Below the pieces are notes generated by a model that saw only the letters and a list, made by a program, of their open reading frames with translations, did not search any database and had not been told where the DNA came from. From a virus: a stretch of 22,840 nucleotides of DNA. This document shows, piece after piece, positions 7,507-14,337 of the stretch. Both the position numbers and the translations under genes were made by a program. The DNA lies in the IMG/VR virus record IMGVR_UViG_3300033149_005032, positions 1 to 22,840 of that record. One strand, 5' to 3'. Position 1 is the stretch's first letter. The number at the start of each line of letters is the position of its first letter.

Positions 7507-7952
7507 ATATTTAAAACTTCTTCCGTATTATTTAATTCATTTAGGTTATTTCCTATGTCGAATTGGTCGATATTTGCATCGATATTTTCCTTCTGTATCT
7601 TTATTAAGTGATAAGTATATAGCTTACCGAATCTTCTCACTAGGTTAAATTCATTCTTTGTTCCTTTACTTTTTCCATCGTGTATTAAAATAACATAATC
7701 GGAATCTTCTATTGTTGATATGCTCCTATGTTGGAATGCTCCCCTAGCATGTCTTTTAAAATCTAAATTATATAGCTTCAATGTAATTCCATTATTTATA
7801 CAATAATATTTTACTAATTTACATACACCATCAGGGGCGCCGGAAGTTATAACCATTCCCGGGTTGTGTTTTTTAATCTCCATTTCTATTATTTTTAATA
7901 CTTCTTTTTTCCTTATTTTTAATGAGCGGCTACCGAAAAATGCTAATTTCAA
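7503..7952 (-). CDS. SLOG-fold (DUF2493/YspA-like) protein
   Basis: A 149-aa protein. FGSRSL at 6-11, MVITSGAPDGVCKLVKYYC near 33-51, and DSDYVILIHDGKSKGTKNE form the pattern of SLOG-superfamily nucleotide-binding proteins: a Rossmann-like fold with a first glycine loop, an SGxxxGV loop and a terminal D-G-x-S-x-G-T segment. In this superfamily, members bind or cleave nucleotide-derived ligands; phage copies have no agreed function. The start is TTG with a good GGTAGGGG ribosome site. It is the first gene after terminator-like hairpin 2 and leads into the terminase genes, overlapping the small subunit by four bases. Confidence 0.7.
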   Translation of the reverse strand: MKLAFFGSRSLKIRKKEVLKIIEMEIKKHNPGMVITSGAPDGVCKLVKYYCINNGITLKLYNLDFKRHARGAFQHRSISTIEDSDYVILIHDGKSKGTKNEFNLVRRFGKLYTYHLIKIQKENIDANIDQFDIGNNLNELNNTEEVLNI

Positions 7953-7975
7953 TTTTTTCCCCTACCTTTCAAAAT

Positions 7976-8036
7976 AAAAAAAGGGCCACCTAAGAAGCTA
8001 TCGCTTCTTTAAATGGCCCTCTATAAATGGAGCTCT
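7976..8036 (-). terminator. Terminator-like hairpin 2 with AGAGCT box
   Basis: Minus-strand order: AGAGCTCC box, A/T spacer with TAGA, GGGCCA arm (8019-8014), internal AAGAAGC/GCTTCTT stem with a 4-base loop, TGGCCC arm (7988-7983), seven T. It lies between the SPL-like gene and the TTG start of the SLOG gene. Only 23 bases separate the T-run from the start, filled by the ribosome site. It should stop or attenuate transcription entering the terminase operon. Confidence 0.75.
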
Positions 8037-8071
8037 ATAATATTTAATTGTTTAAAATCTAATCTTTTTTG

Positions 8072-8902
8072 TTAAAATAATGTAGGTTGTAATACCTTTG
8101 TTTCTTCCGGCATTATTTTTATCCTAGGTTTTTTAAGCGTTAAATAGTCCTGATCAATATACCTATCATCCAATTTTATATTCATATATTTATATAAATC
8201 TTTTTTGATATAGAAATTTGCTTTAAAGTCAATTAATCTTTTTGTTATTGTATTACCAAAGCCGCGCCAGTCTATTTGATATGGTAGTTGATAGTGATTC
8301 ATTTTGCCTACTTTGTATTGATCAATATATCCTTTGGTTAATTCCAGTAATTCTAAGGTAATTTTAGGCTTTATTACCGGTTCAAAGCTTGCCCAAGTCT
8401 TTATATTTTCTTCGTGTATAATCCTTAGGGTTTCCATTCTTTCAGAAGGTAGAGACGCCCCAGGTTCGTAATATAGGCTATCTTTAGGATCTATCAAGGT
8501 TAGACTTGCACCAATCTTAATTTTTTTGAATTTTTTAAATAGATCCATATCCCTTAAAATTCTTTTACCGCCTTTAGATAATATTGCGGTTGGTATATCG
8601 TATTTCAGTAATATCTTTAATATTTCCCTTGTCGTTTGGTATTGTGTATCTGCCCTGCAGTAAGGATCACCCACAAAGCATAAGAGTACCTGTTCGGTTA
8701 TTTCTTGTTTTTTTAATTGTTTTTCTAATTTTTCTAATATATTCTCTCGCGGTTTTATTTCCTCATTAGATACTTTTTTGTAATATGGCATAGCTTTTAC
8801 ATAGCAGTATTTGCAGTTATGATCACATCCGTTATAAATATTTAAGGAATAGGGGCTGTATTCCCTTGCTTTCCCTCTCGGTATATATATTATATCACTC
8901 AT
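8072..8902 (-). CDS. Radical SAM protein, SPL/Rv2578c-like
   Basis: A 276-aa protein with the radical SAM CxxxCxxC cluster motif at C26, C30, C33 (NGCDHNCKYCYVKAMPYY), followed by the GDPY-containing strand LLCFVGDPYCRAD that is typical of the spore-photoproduct-lyase-like and Rv2578c-like branch. Later come AILSKGGKRILRDMD, KIGASLTLIDP and ASFEPVIKP, covering the TIM-barrel strands. Reductive cleavage of SAM at a 4Fe-4S cluster is expected. True SPL repairs spore UV lesions, but phage members of this branch have no proven substrate. The ribosome site is AAGAAGG. It is the last gene before hairpin 2 and follows the Trm1-like gene by about 40 bases. Confidence 0.8.
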   Translation of the reverse strand: MSDIIYIPRGKAREYSPYSLNIYNGCDHNCKYCYVKAMPYYKKVSNEEIKPRENILEKLEKQLKKQEITEQVLLCFVGDPYCRADTQYQTTREILKILLKYDIPTAILSKGGKRILRDMDLFKKFKKIKIGASLTLIDPKDSLYYEPGASLPSERMETLRIIHEENIKTWASFEPVIKPKITLELLELTKGYIDQYKVGKMNHYQLPYQIDWRGFGNTITKRLIDFKANFYIKKDLYKYMNIKLDDRYIDQDYLTLKKPRIKIMPEETKVLQPTLF

Positions 8903-8941
8903 ATTTTAACCTTCTTTTTTATTATTATATCACGGAAAGTC

Positions 8942-9499
8942 TTATTTCGCAACGGTTACAGACGGAATGTATATATATTTTTTATTATTTTTATTAATTA
9001 TTATTATCTTTTTAACACCGTTCATCGCCAGATACTGTTTAAATTTCTCTATCCCATTCCGGTTAAATATAGTAGGGCATTTCCTGATCATGTTTCTTGT
9101 GTATCCTATCTTCGTTAACATTCTTACAGGTAATCTGCCGAATATACTTTGAATAAAGGTTATAAATAATATTCCCCTGTATTTTTTTTTGAATATTACT
9201 TCCAGTTGTTTAAAGGGAATCCCATAAGCATCCAGGTCTATTATATCATATTTATCTAAATCCATTCCCTTGAGATATTTTACATTATCGCCTTTTAATG
9301 TGCTACCGTAAGATATTCTATCAATCCCTATTACGTTTATATTTCTAAATGATCTTCTTTGTATTTCTTTCCATATCTTTGACCGGCCAGCAAAGCAATC
9401 GAGCACTTTTATGCTTTTTTTATCCGGTAGGTGATTCATTCTTAAATTTATTTTAGTATTTAAATAGGAATTGTCTGTTTTAATTTGCCGTCTGTTCAT
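8942..9499 (-). CDS. Class I methyltransferase-fold protein, Trm1-like motif
   Basis: A 185-aa protein. VLDCFAGRSKIW at 32-43 is a SAM-binding loop, INVIGIDR at 54-61 gives the ribose-binding acid, and YDIIDLDAYGIPF at 84-96 resembles the DLDPFG catalytic motif of tRNA guanine N2-methyltransferases (Trm1). The C-terminal half is basic and shorter than Trm1, with no visible zinc motif. It may methylate RNA or be a divergent relative with another role. Phages carry many uncharacterised proteins of this shape. It overlaps the 3' end of the ParB-like gene by 20 bases, with AAAGGCG as ribosome site. Confidence 0.6.
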   Translation of the reverse strand: MNRRQIKTDNSYLNTKINLRMNHLPDKKSIKVLDCFAGRSKIWKEIQRRSFRNINVIGIDRISYGSTLKGDNVKYLKGMDLDKYDIIDLDAYGIPFKQLEVIFKKKYRGILFITFIQSIFGRLPVRMLTKIGYTRNMIRKCPTIFNRNGIEKFKQYLAMNGVKKIIIINKNNKKYIYIPSVTVAK

Positions 9500-10037
9500 A
9501 TTCGCCTTTTCCTATTATTTTGTTTTTTATTATTTCTAATTCCTGATTTATCTCGTCATAAGAATCTACGTTTACGGAAATTAATATATGGACCCTTTTA
9601 TATTCCCTTATATCTTCCTCTTTTTCTATATCCTCTGTAGCCTCGAATGTTGTATCTTCCAATTCTTCTTCGGTAAATCCCACATCTAATAATAATTCCT
9701 CATCAAAAGTGGCCAATACATCAAAATCCCATCCTGCTAAATTCTTGTTTTCCCTCAAATTTGCTTCTTTAAATTCCTTTTTAGTCAGCTTCCTATTTGG
9801 GGCCCTTACATCAATTTCCTCTTTTCCCCGGCCTAATAGCTGCAGTATTTTCATTCTTTGGTGGCCTGATATGATAGTATTATCGGTATTAATTACCGGG
9901 ATAGACATAAGATTAAATCTTTTCAAACTTTCCTCTAGGTCGTGTTTTTGTTTTGCATTCATAGTTCTGGGATTTTCTTTATATGGTATTAAGTCATTGA
10001 TTATTCTTTGTTCCGTATGCCATTTTAATTTTTGCAT
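9480..10037 (-). CDS. ParB/Srx-domain protein
   Basis: A 185-aa protein from the ATG at 10037, chosen because GAAAGGAGAA precedes it and because a longer start would begin inside the terminator-like hairpin. The ParB N-domain is clear: LIPYKENPR (16-24), a helix, IPVINTDNTIISGHQRMKILQLLG (46-69) with the GHQR nucleotide-binding motif, then LRENKNLAGWDF. The C-terminal half is acidic. In phages this domain usually works with DNA methyltransferases or in CTP/ATP-dependent DNA binding. Here the methyltransferases are far upstream (18072-20236), so pairing is only a possibility. Confidence 0.8.
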   Translation of the reverse strand: MQKLKWHTEQRIINDLIPYKENPRTMNAKQKHDLEESLKRFNLMSIPVINTDNTIISGHQRMKILQLLGRGKEEIDVRAPNRKLTKKEFKEANLRENKNLAGWDFDVLATFDEELLLDVGFTEEELEDTTFEATEDIEKEEDIREYKRVHILISVNVDSYDEINQELEIIKNKIIGKGEYEQTAN

Positions 10038-10050
10038 ATATTCTCCTTTC

Positions 10051-10114
10051 AAAAAAAATAGCCAGGCCAAAAAAGCAATTTCTGCTCTTTCAATCTGGCT
10101 ATCTAGTAGCTCTA
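10051..10114 (-). terminator. Terminator-like hairpin 3 with AGAGCT box
   Basis: Minus-strand order: AGAGCTAC box with TAGA, TAGCCAG arm (10101-10095), weaker inner stem AGCA/TGCT, CTGGCTA arm (10065-10059), eight T. The T-run ends 13 bases before the ParB-like start codon, and the ribosome site follows it directly. It is the weakest of the three in its inner stem but keeps the outer stem and the box. Confidence 0.7.
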
Positions 10115-10147
10115 AATTTTATTATATTTTTAATTAATCCTTTAATC

Positions 10148-10333
10148 TTACTTTTCTTTTTTACTATATGTTATATGATTTTTTAAATCTCTTAAGATAA
10201 GTCTTATATCATCTAAATTATCATTAATATTATTTAGGCATTTCAATATACCATACTCAAAATAGGTCATTTTTTCAATTTTGGTAATATTTTTTAGATC
10301 TCCTATGATTTTTCTCATTCCCTCATCTTTCAT
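10148..10333 (-). CDS. Small hypothetical helical protein
   Basis: A 61-aa, Lys/Asp/Asn-rich protein that looks like two or three amphipathic helices, with no recognisable motif. Start ATG is preceded by GGGGGT; M6 is an alternative. It lies just upstream of terminator-like hairpin 3. No function can be assigned. Confidence 0.5.
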   Translation of the reverse strand: MKDEGMRKIIGDLKNITKIEKMTYFEYGILKCLNNINDNLDDIRLILRDLKNHITYSKKEK

Positions 10334-10456
10334 TTTTAAACCCCCAATTTTTTATTTATTTTTAATTTTATTCCTTTAATTTCACCACCACCTTTTATTC
10401 AACTTTCTCCTCTATTTTAATTTTAACTTCTAATGTACTCCAATATATTATCTATT

Positions 10457-10858
10457 TTATGTTCTTTCTCCTGTTCTTTCGGCAAAATCTTCATAAATCT
10501 TCATTTTCTTATTTTCAAATTCACACTTTAGTAAATTATAATTAATTCCATCTGGCATAATTTCTATCATTTCCTGATACATTTTCTTTGCGAGAGGATT
10601 TAAAGATGCAATTATTTCTTCTTTATTAATCGGCTTATTTAATCGTTTTTTAATAATTTCGGAGTTTTCTATAAACCCAAATCCTGTATTTTTTTCAAGT
10701 TCTCTTATTTCTTTATATTCAGGGCTATCTATGAAATCTCCTCCAATAACATGAGTAATGTATTCTTTCCCTTCAAATTTACAAGTACCTATTATAGGTA
10801 ATTTCCCTCTCTTTTTTATCTCTTCATCTACATTTTTATTAACTTTTTCTTTAGACAT
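10457..10858 (-). CDS. Hypothetical phage protein
   Basis: A 133-aa charged protein with a good AAGGAGAG ribosome site. The N-terminal part has GTCKFEGKEYITHVIGGDF near 24-42; the middle and C-terminal parts are helical (ASLNPLAKKMYQEMIEIMPDG near 84-104). I recognise no domain. It sits between the zinc-ribbon gene and the small 61-aa gene, in the early/middle DNA-metabolism block. The 120-base gap after it holds short purine-rich stretches but no convincing gene. Confidence 0.6.
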   Translation of the reverse strand: MSKEKVNKNVDEEIKKRGKLPIIGTCKFEGKEYITHVIGGDFIDSPEYKEIRELEKNTGFGFIENSEIIKKRLNKPINKEEIIASLNPLAKKMYQEMIEIMPDGINYNLLKCEFENKKMKIYEDFAERTGERT

Positions 10859-10870
10859 TTTTACTCTCCT

Positions 10871-11110
10871 TTATTTATTTTTTAACCTCACAACCACCTT
10901 TTCCTCAATCTCACTTGTGATAATATTAATAGCTCCACATTTTGGACATTTAAGTTCTAATATTTTTGGTTTTCCATATATATCAAATCCTGGAGCCCCT
11001 ATAAAGAATCTTCTATTACAGGGTCTTTTATTACCATATTTATCTATAATTGTCCCCTTACATCTTACTTCTATCCTTTTCATTTTATATCGCTTGCCCT
11101 CATTAGTCAA
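10871..11110 (-). CDS. Com-like zinc-ribbon protein
   Basis: A 79-aa protein with two cysteine pairs: C17 and C31 in RCKGTIIDKYGNKRPCNRRF, and C55-x2-C58 in LELKCPKCG. This is a four-Cys zinc ribbon as in the small phage Com-like family, where the first pair is widely spaced. Com of Mu is a translational activator, but most relatives are uncharacterised. The long form uses TTG at 11110, overlapping the nuclease gene region; an ATG at 11083 giving MKRIEVRC is an equally possible start. Confidence 0.65.
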   Translation of the reverse strand: MTNEGKRYKMKRIEVRCKGTIIDKYGNKRPCNRRFFIGAPGFDIYGKPKILELKCPKCGAINIITSEIEEKVVVRLKNK

Positions 11111-11551
11111 TTATTCCCATCCGGGAATTAACTTGCTATATTTTTCCATTTCTTTATAACTTATTATTTCCTCAAAATTTATTCCCAGATCATCGCATAA
11201 AAATTTTATCATTTCTCCATTAGCTTTTGATCTTGAATATTTATCCGGTATTATAAATTTTAACCTGGCAAATTCTTCCGGATAGTATTTTCTGAATCTC
11301 CTTAGTTTCGTTTTATCATTTCGCCTAAAAAATCCTTTAACCTCGATTAAGAAATGGTCATCCAGGTAATATATTACGAAATCTGGTTTATAATATCTTT
11401 GGCCCCTTTTTATTTTACTAAAGAAATATTCAATAGGTTCATACTTCCATTTGCACTCTCTTAAATTAAAATATCTCGCGATGTTCGCTTCCATTTTGCT
11501 CCGGAAATATTGTTTTAGATCTTCCCGGTAACCGCCTTTAGCTACTTCCAT
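11111..11551 (-). CDS. PD-(D/E)XK nuclease-fold protein
   Basis: A 146-aa protein with the catalytic arrangement of the PD-(D/E)XK superfamily: E21 in RSKMEANIARYF, E38 in WKYEPIEYFF, P56-D57 in RYYKPDFVIYY, then E70-V-K72 in HFLIEVKGFF. The short length and the YxPDF...IEVKG spacing match the phage endonuclease/Holliday-junction-resolvase-like group (T7 endonuclease I or DUF1064-like). It likely cuts branched or foreign DNA during replication or recombination. Its start lies inside the last 10 bases of the radical SAM gene upstream. Confidence 0.8.
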   Translation of the reverse strand: MEVAKGGYREDLKQYFRSKMEANIARYFNLRECKWKYEPIEYFFSKIKRGQRYYKPDFVIYYLDDHFLIEVKGFFRRNDKTKLRRFRKYYPEEFARLKFIIPDKYSRSKANGEMIKFLCDDLGINFEEIISYKEMEKYSKLIPGWE

Positions 11552-12432
11552 TTTTTATATTCCTCCCAGGTGCAAGATTTGAATATCCAGGGGTTGTTTA
11601 CCCACCTCATAAAATCTTTATATTTTCTGGTTTTTAATGTATTATTATAATTCATGACATAAGCCTTAATAAATCCTCGTTCATCCTTAATATCTCTTAG
11701 CCTTTGTATTCTGTAAAGATCTTCTTCGAATGTAGTGTCAAAACCGATCAGGACATATACAGTTATATTTCTTGGCCTGATCCCTGCCTTAATAATAAAT
11801 TCTAATCCTTTTATTATCTCGGTTTCATCTTTAATATTATCCCAGGCAAATCTTATCATTTCTTTATATTTTATCTTGGCCAACAGCTTGGCATTTTCTT
11901 TATTTATAAGCCAGGCATCTAATCCCTGGTTAAAATCCATTCGCCAGCCCTTATCAATATACTTTTGTAATTTCTTAATATGAGAAGGTAAGGCCAGAAA
12001 ATTATTATCTAATAAAACCACTATGTTAGATTTAGGATTTAAAAATTCTTCCACTTCTGCGTGCTCTCTGATTTTTCCTTCCTTCTCCGGTACTATGCAA
12101 AATTTGCAATTTCTGATACAGCCCCGGGTAGTGAAGCCTAGAGAATATTTAAGATTATATAAATCATAATCAGGTTTTATATGCTCTATATATTTGGGCA
12201 ATAATGTTAAATATTCAAAACCCGATCCACCGCAAATCATTCTCTTTCTTATATAGCCATCGTTCTTGTGGTTCTTCCTGAATATCTTAGAGCAGTAAAT
12301 TATGTTGTAGGTATAACCCCATAGGGGATTATAGAATTCTACTTTATCACCTTTTTGCTTATGGTGGGCAGACAGTTTCATTAAGGCTAAATTGTGGTAT
12401 TTTGAATCGATATCAAATAAACCGATCTTCAT
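11542..12432 (-). CDS. Radical SAM protein with B12-binding-like N-terminus
   Basis: A 296-aa protein from the ATG at 12432 (GGGGAAG ribosome site). A longer start is possible but would overlap the 50-aa membrane gene completely. The N-terminus MKIGLFDIDSKYHNLALMKL and residues to about 90 resemble the B12-binding-like Rossmann domain, without an obvious DxHxxG cobalamin motif. The radical SAM cluster is C105-x3-C109-x2-C112 (TTRGCIRNCKFC). Later strands are VVLLDNNFLA, RMDFNQGLDA, IRFAWDN and ITVYVLIGFDTT. The substrate is unknown; such genes recur in phage DNA-metabolism regions. Confidence 0.8.
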   Translation of the reverse strand: MKIGLFDIDSKYHNLALMKLSAHHKQKGDKVEFYNPLWGYTYNIIYCSKIFRKNHKNDGYIRKRMICGGSGFEYLTLLPKYIEHIKPDYDLYNLKYSLGFTTRGCIRNCKFCIVPEKEGKIREHAEVEEFLNPKSNIVVLLDNNFLALPSHIKKLQKYIDKGWRMDFNQGLDAWLINKENAKLLAKIKYKEMIRFAWDNIKDETEIIKGLEFIIKAGIRPRNITVYVLIGFDTTFEEDLYRIQRLRDIKDERGFIKAYVMNYNNTLKTRKYKDFMRWVNNPWIFKSCTWEEYKKWK

Positions 12433-12434
12433 AA

Positions 12435-12587
12435 CTAAATCTTCCCCGACATTTTTAATATTACTAAAACTTCCATAATTATTACTGCTGCAAACAAAGC
12501 CCACCATGCCCAATCGTTAACCTCTTCTGCTTTTTTAACTGGACTGCTAAATCCTTTAATTTTTTCGTTTCCCCATCTTAAACTCAT
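12435..12587 (-). CDS. 50-aa single-pass membrane protein
   Basis: A small gene whose ATG at 12587 directly follows the stop of the DUF6166 gene, with AGGAG eight bases upstream. Its stop ends two bases before the ATG of the radical SAM gene. The protein starts MSLRWGNEKI, has an acidic/amphipathic stretch, then a hydrophobic segment from about residue 26 to 45 (WAWWALFAAVIIMEVLVIL), and ends KMSGKI. The packing between neighbours and the ribosome site argue for a real gene. Topology and function are unknown. Confidence 0.65.
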   Translation of the reverse strand: MSLRWGNEKIKGFSSPVKKAEEVNDWAWWALFAAVIIMEVLVILKMSGKI

Positions 12588-12893
12588 TTAATCATCTCCT
12601 CTTTTATCTATCCAATTCTGAATTTCTTCCGAAGTGATCTCCCAAGTATCTTTCCATCCCGATACAAAGCTAAATTTAAAATCCTGATATAAACTGTGCG
12701 ATGGTTCTTTTCCCAAATGATCCCATAAAATACTACGAGCCAAATCTGCCGGACCCGAACCACCATACCCCCAATTAAAACCATCGGGGCTGTGATATAC
12801 CTTATGTTTTAATGGTTCACTATTGACGGTGACCATGACATTAGAAAGAGTTCCTTCTTCTGGATTTAACCTTCTTCCTTTATAAATTCTCAT
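12588..12893 (-). CDS. DUF6166 family protein
   Basis: A 101-aa protein with the pattern I associate with DUF6166: YKGRRL at the start, VMVTVNSEPLKHKVYHS, then FNWGYGGSGPADLARSILWDHLG (about 39-61), YQDFKFSFVSGW and WEITSEEIQNWI. The WGYGGSGP-A-LA signature is the strongest part. The family is common in phages and plasmids and has no established function. The start overlaps the stop of the upstream 67-aa gene by four bases. Confidence 0.75.
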   Translation of the reverse strand: MRIYKGRRLNPEEGTLSNVMVTVNSEPLKHKVYHSPDGFNWGYGGSGPADLARSILWDHLGKEPSHSLYQDFKFSFVSGWKDTWEITSEEIQNWIDKRGDD

Positions 12894-13093
12894 TTAAACA
12901 TTCCCTCCATCTTTTTTATTTTTAATTTTTCTTCTTTTTCCTTTCTTTCAGCTCTTCTAATATTTTCTTGAAGATCGAATTTACTGGTTCCTTTGTGGGT
13001 TTTTGCTTCATAATTATGCTGTTTTTTTATCTCCTTCTCTCTCCGTCTATTTTTTAACCATTTTCTCTTTTTTAGATGACTTAATTTACTCAT
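12890..13093 (-). CDS. Small basic coiled-coil-like protein
   Basis: A 67-aa, strongly basic protein (many KK, RR, KE repeats) with an N-terminal LKKRKWLKNRRREKEIKKQ stretch and a C-terminal charged helix. A good AAGGAAGGTG ribosome site precedes the ATG. No domain is recognised; nucleic-acid binding is possible from charge alone. It lies between the SpoIIID-like and DUF6166 genes. Confidence 0.5.
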   Translation of the reverse strand: MSKLSHLKKRKWLKNRRREKEIKKQHNYEAKTHKGTSKFDLQENIRRAERKEKEEKLKIKKMEGMFK

Positions 13094-13097
13094 TTAA

Positions 13098-13430
13098 TCA
13101 CCTTCCTTTTGACGGCCTACCGCCGAATTTTTCAATACCTTCTGAACGTTCTTCAAAATCATCATCTATATCTCCTTGATTATCTATTGCTTTTTCTTCA
13201 CTTATTCCTTTATGAGAATTGATAAAATAATCTATATCTTCATATCTATCCGGGTTTATAAGTGGTAATCTTTTTCTCATATCCCGCCAAACTGTAGTTA
13301 TAGAAACTTTAAATTTTAACGCGGTAATTTTTAAAGTTGTGTTATTTCTTAGCATAAATTCAGACTCATCGAATACCCTTTCAACAATACTTTTGGAAAA
13401 ATTAGATTTGATATTAACTTTAGGTTTCAT
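13098..13430 (-). CDS. SpoIIID-like transcriptional regulator
   Basis: A 110-aa protein with a helix-turn-helix at about residues 33-52 (LKITALKFKVSITTVWRDM), followed by RLPLINPDRYEDIDYFINSHK. That order of HTH, then RLP-x-INP, then a helix with a conserved HK matches the sporulation regulator SpoIIID and its relatives. The acidic linker and GGRPSKGR end are not part of SpoIIID. In a phage it could act as a middle-gene regulator, or tie phage expression to host development if the host sporulates. Family likeness is seen; the role is inference. Confidence 0.7.
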   Translation of the reverse strand: MKPKVNIKSNFSKSIVERVFDESEFMLRNNTTLKITALKFKVSITTVWRDMRKRLPLINPDRYEDIDYFINSHKGISEEKAIDNQGDIDDDFEERSEGIEKFGGRPSKGR

Positions 13431-13433
13431 GGT

Positions 13434-13988
13434 TTATTTTCTCCTTTCCTTATTCTTAACAATATCCAAAAATAAATTTTTACTCTTAGTAACATTCTCT
13501 TTATTTTTTTTAATTTCTGAATCGCTTAATTTCTTTTTCATTCTTAAATCATTCTTAATACATTCTTGTTTGTGTTGCCCCGCTCTACCTCTGTTCAACC
13601 CCTGTTCGGGCGGTCGTTCTACCTTCTGTTCTACCCTCTGTTCCTCTTTAGATTGGTAAAGGTCATAGTTTACAATGGTTATAATGATAAATCTGTTAGT
13701 CGTTCTGATAGTACACATTTTGTCATTTTCGAGGGCTTTTAAGTAAGATGATGTCCTTTTGTATGTCCACCCGAAAATTTTTTGTAATTTAAGTTTCGAG
13801 GTTAAGAATTGCCCCCTTTTGACCTCAATGTATTCGTTTCTGACATTGATTATCCCTTCTTTATGATTAGCCCTCGAACAAAGATAACACCAGGCATAAC
13901 CATCACACCAGGGCTTTCTTTCTGATATCCAGTGAATGAATTGTGCTCTATATAATTTTGTCCATTTTGTCCACCCTTTATTTTTCAT
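13434..13988 (-). CDS. Phage replication-type winged-HTH protein
   Basis: A 184-aa protein. The N-terminal part (W-T-K-LYRAQFIHWISERKPWCDGYAW, then EVKRGQFLTSKLKLQKIFGWTYKRTSSYLKALE) is the winged-helix pattern of phage replication-initiation or DnaD-like proteins. In this pattern an RGQ-x-x-TS turn is followed by a helix that reads as the recognition helix. MCTIRTTNRFIIITIVNYDLYQ finishes the wing. From about 115 the sequence is low-complexity (EQRVEQKVERPPEQ) and then lysine-rich. The DnaC/helicase-loader partner often found beside such genes is absent, perhaps displaced by the cassette upstream. The ribosome site is GAAAAGG. Confidence 0.65.
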   Translation of the reverse strand: MKNKGWTKWTKLYRAQFIHWISERKPWCDGYAWCYLCSRANHKEGIINVRNEYIEVKRGQFLTSKLKLQKIFGWTYKRTSSYLKALENDKMCTIRTTNRFIIITIVNYDLYQSKEEQRVEQKVERPPEQGLNRGRAGQHKQECIKNDLRMKKKLSDSEIKKNKENVTKSKNLFLDIVKNKERRK

Positions 13989-14022
13989 TTAATTACCTTT
14001 TCTGTTAACATTTTTATTACAT

Positions 14023-14225
14023 TTTTTTCCGGGGACAGGTAAAATAGCCACAAAAACCTGCCCCCGCCACTTTAAGCACTCTTATAAAACTACAAAGAGA
14101 TATCAAATCACAATCAAAGGCACCACCTCACTTTAAATATCCCTGCTCCCCTGAAATATGGTCAAAGGGGCAGGGACCGGCAATCCGGTGAAATATGGTC
14201 AAAGGGGCAGGGACCGGCAATCCGG
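14023..14225 (+). repeat. Left long direct repeat of the cassette
   Basis: Begins TTTTTTCC, then a hairpin (arms 14030-14040 and 14056-14066, 15-base loop), then a 115-bp core (14075-14189) identical to 17516-17630, then a second copy of a 37-bp unit. It contains further palindromes (TCCCTGCTCCCC against GGGGCAGGGA; CCGGCAATCCGG). The style resembles REP/MITE-like dispersed repeats. I see no coding potential. It occupies most of the gap between the HTH gene and the saccharopine dehydrogenase gene. Confidence 0.9.
14152..14225 (+). repeat. 37-bp tandem duplication
   Basis: Two perfect, adjacent copies (14152-14188 and 14189-14225) of a unit beginning TGAAATATGG and ending GGCAATCCGG. The right repeat has one copy only, followed directly by phage sequence. 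Confidence 0.9.
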
Positions 14226-14279
14226 AGAACTCTGGAGAGAAAGCCGGACCGCCGGGAATCAATTCCTTTTAGATATTTT

Positions 14280-14297
14280 TTCCCGCAACCGCGGGAA
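14280..14297. other. 7-bp perfect inverted repeat
   Basis: TTCCCGC, AACC loop, GCGGGAA, about 40 bases past the end of the saccharopine dehydrogenase gene. It lacks a T-run on the minus strand (A-run instead), so it is a weak terminator candidate. Confidence 0.4.
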
Positions 14298-14337
14298 TTT
14301 AAAACCTAATTACATTAAATTCTTTCTATTAATATAA

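Noticed and set aside
79-10114. Classical antiterminator pairing of the AGAGCT box with the 3' arm of the stem
   Set aside because: It works for the first element (AGAGC with GCTCT) but not for the other two, so the box is more likely a protein or polymerase signal than a pairing partner.
9709-10137. Plus-strand frame opposite the ParB-like gene
   Set aside because: Runs through the terminator-like hairpin, has no ribosome site, and lies antisense to a recognised domain.
10334-10456. Possible tiny gene in the gap after the 133-aa hypothetical gene
   Set aside because: A short frame with E-V-K-I-K-I-E-E exists but has no start codon and no ribosome site in the right place.
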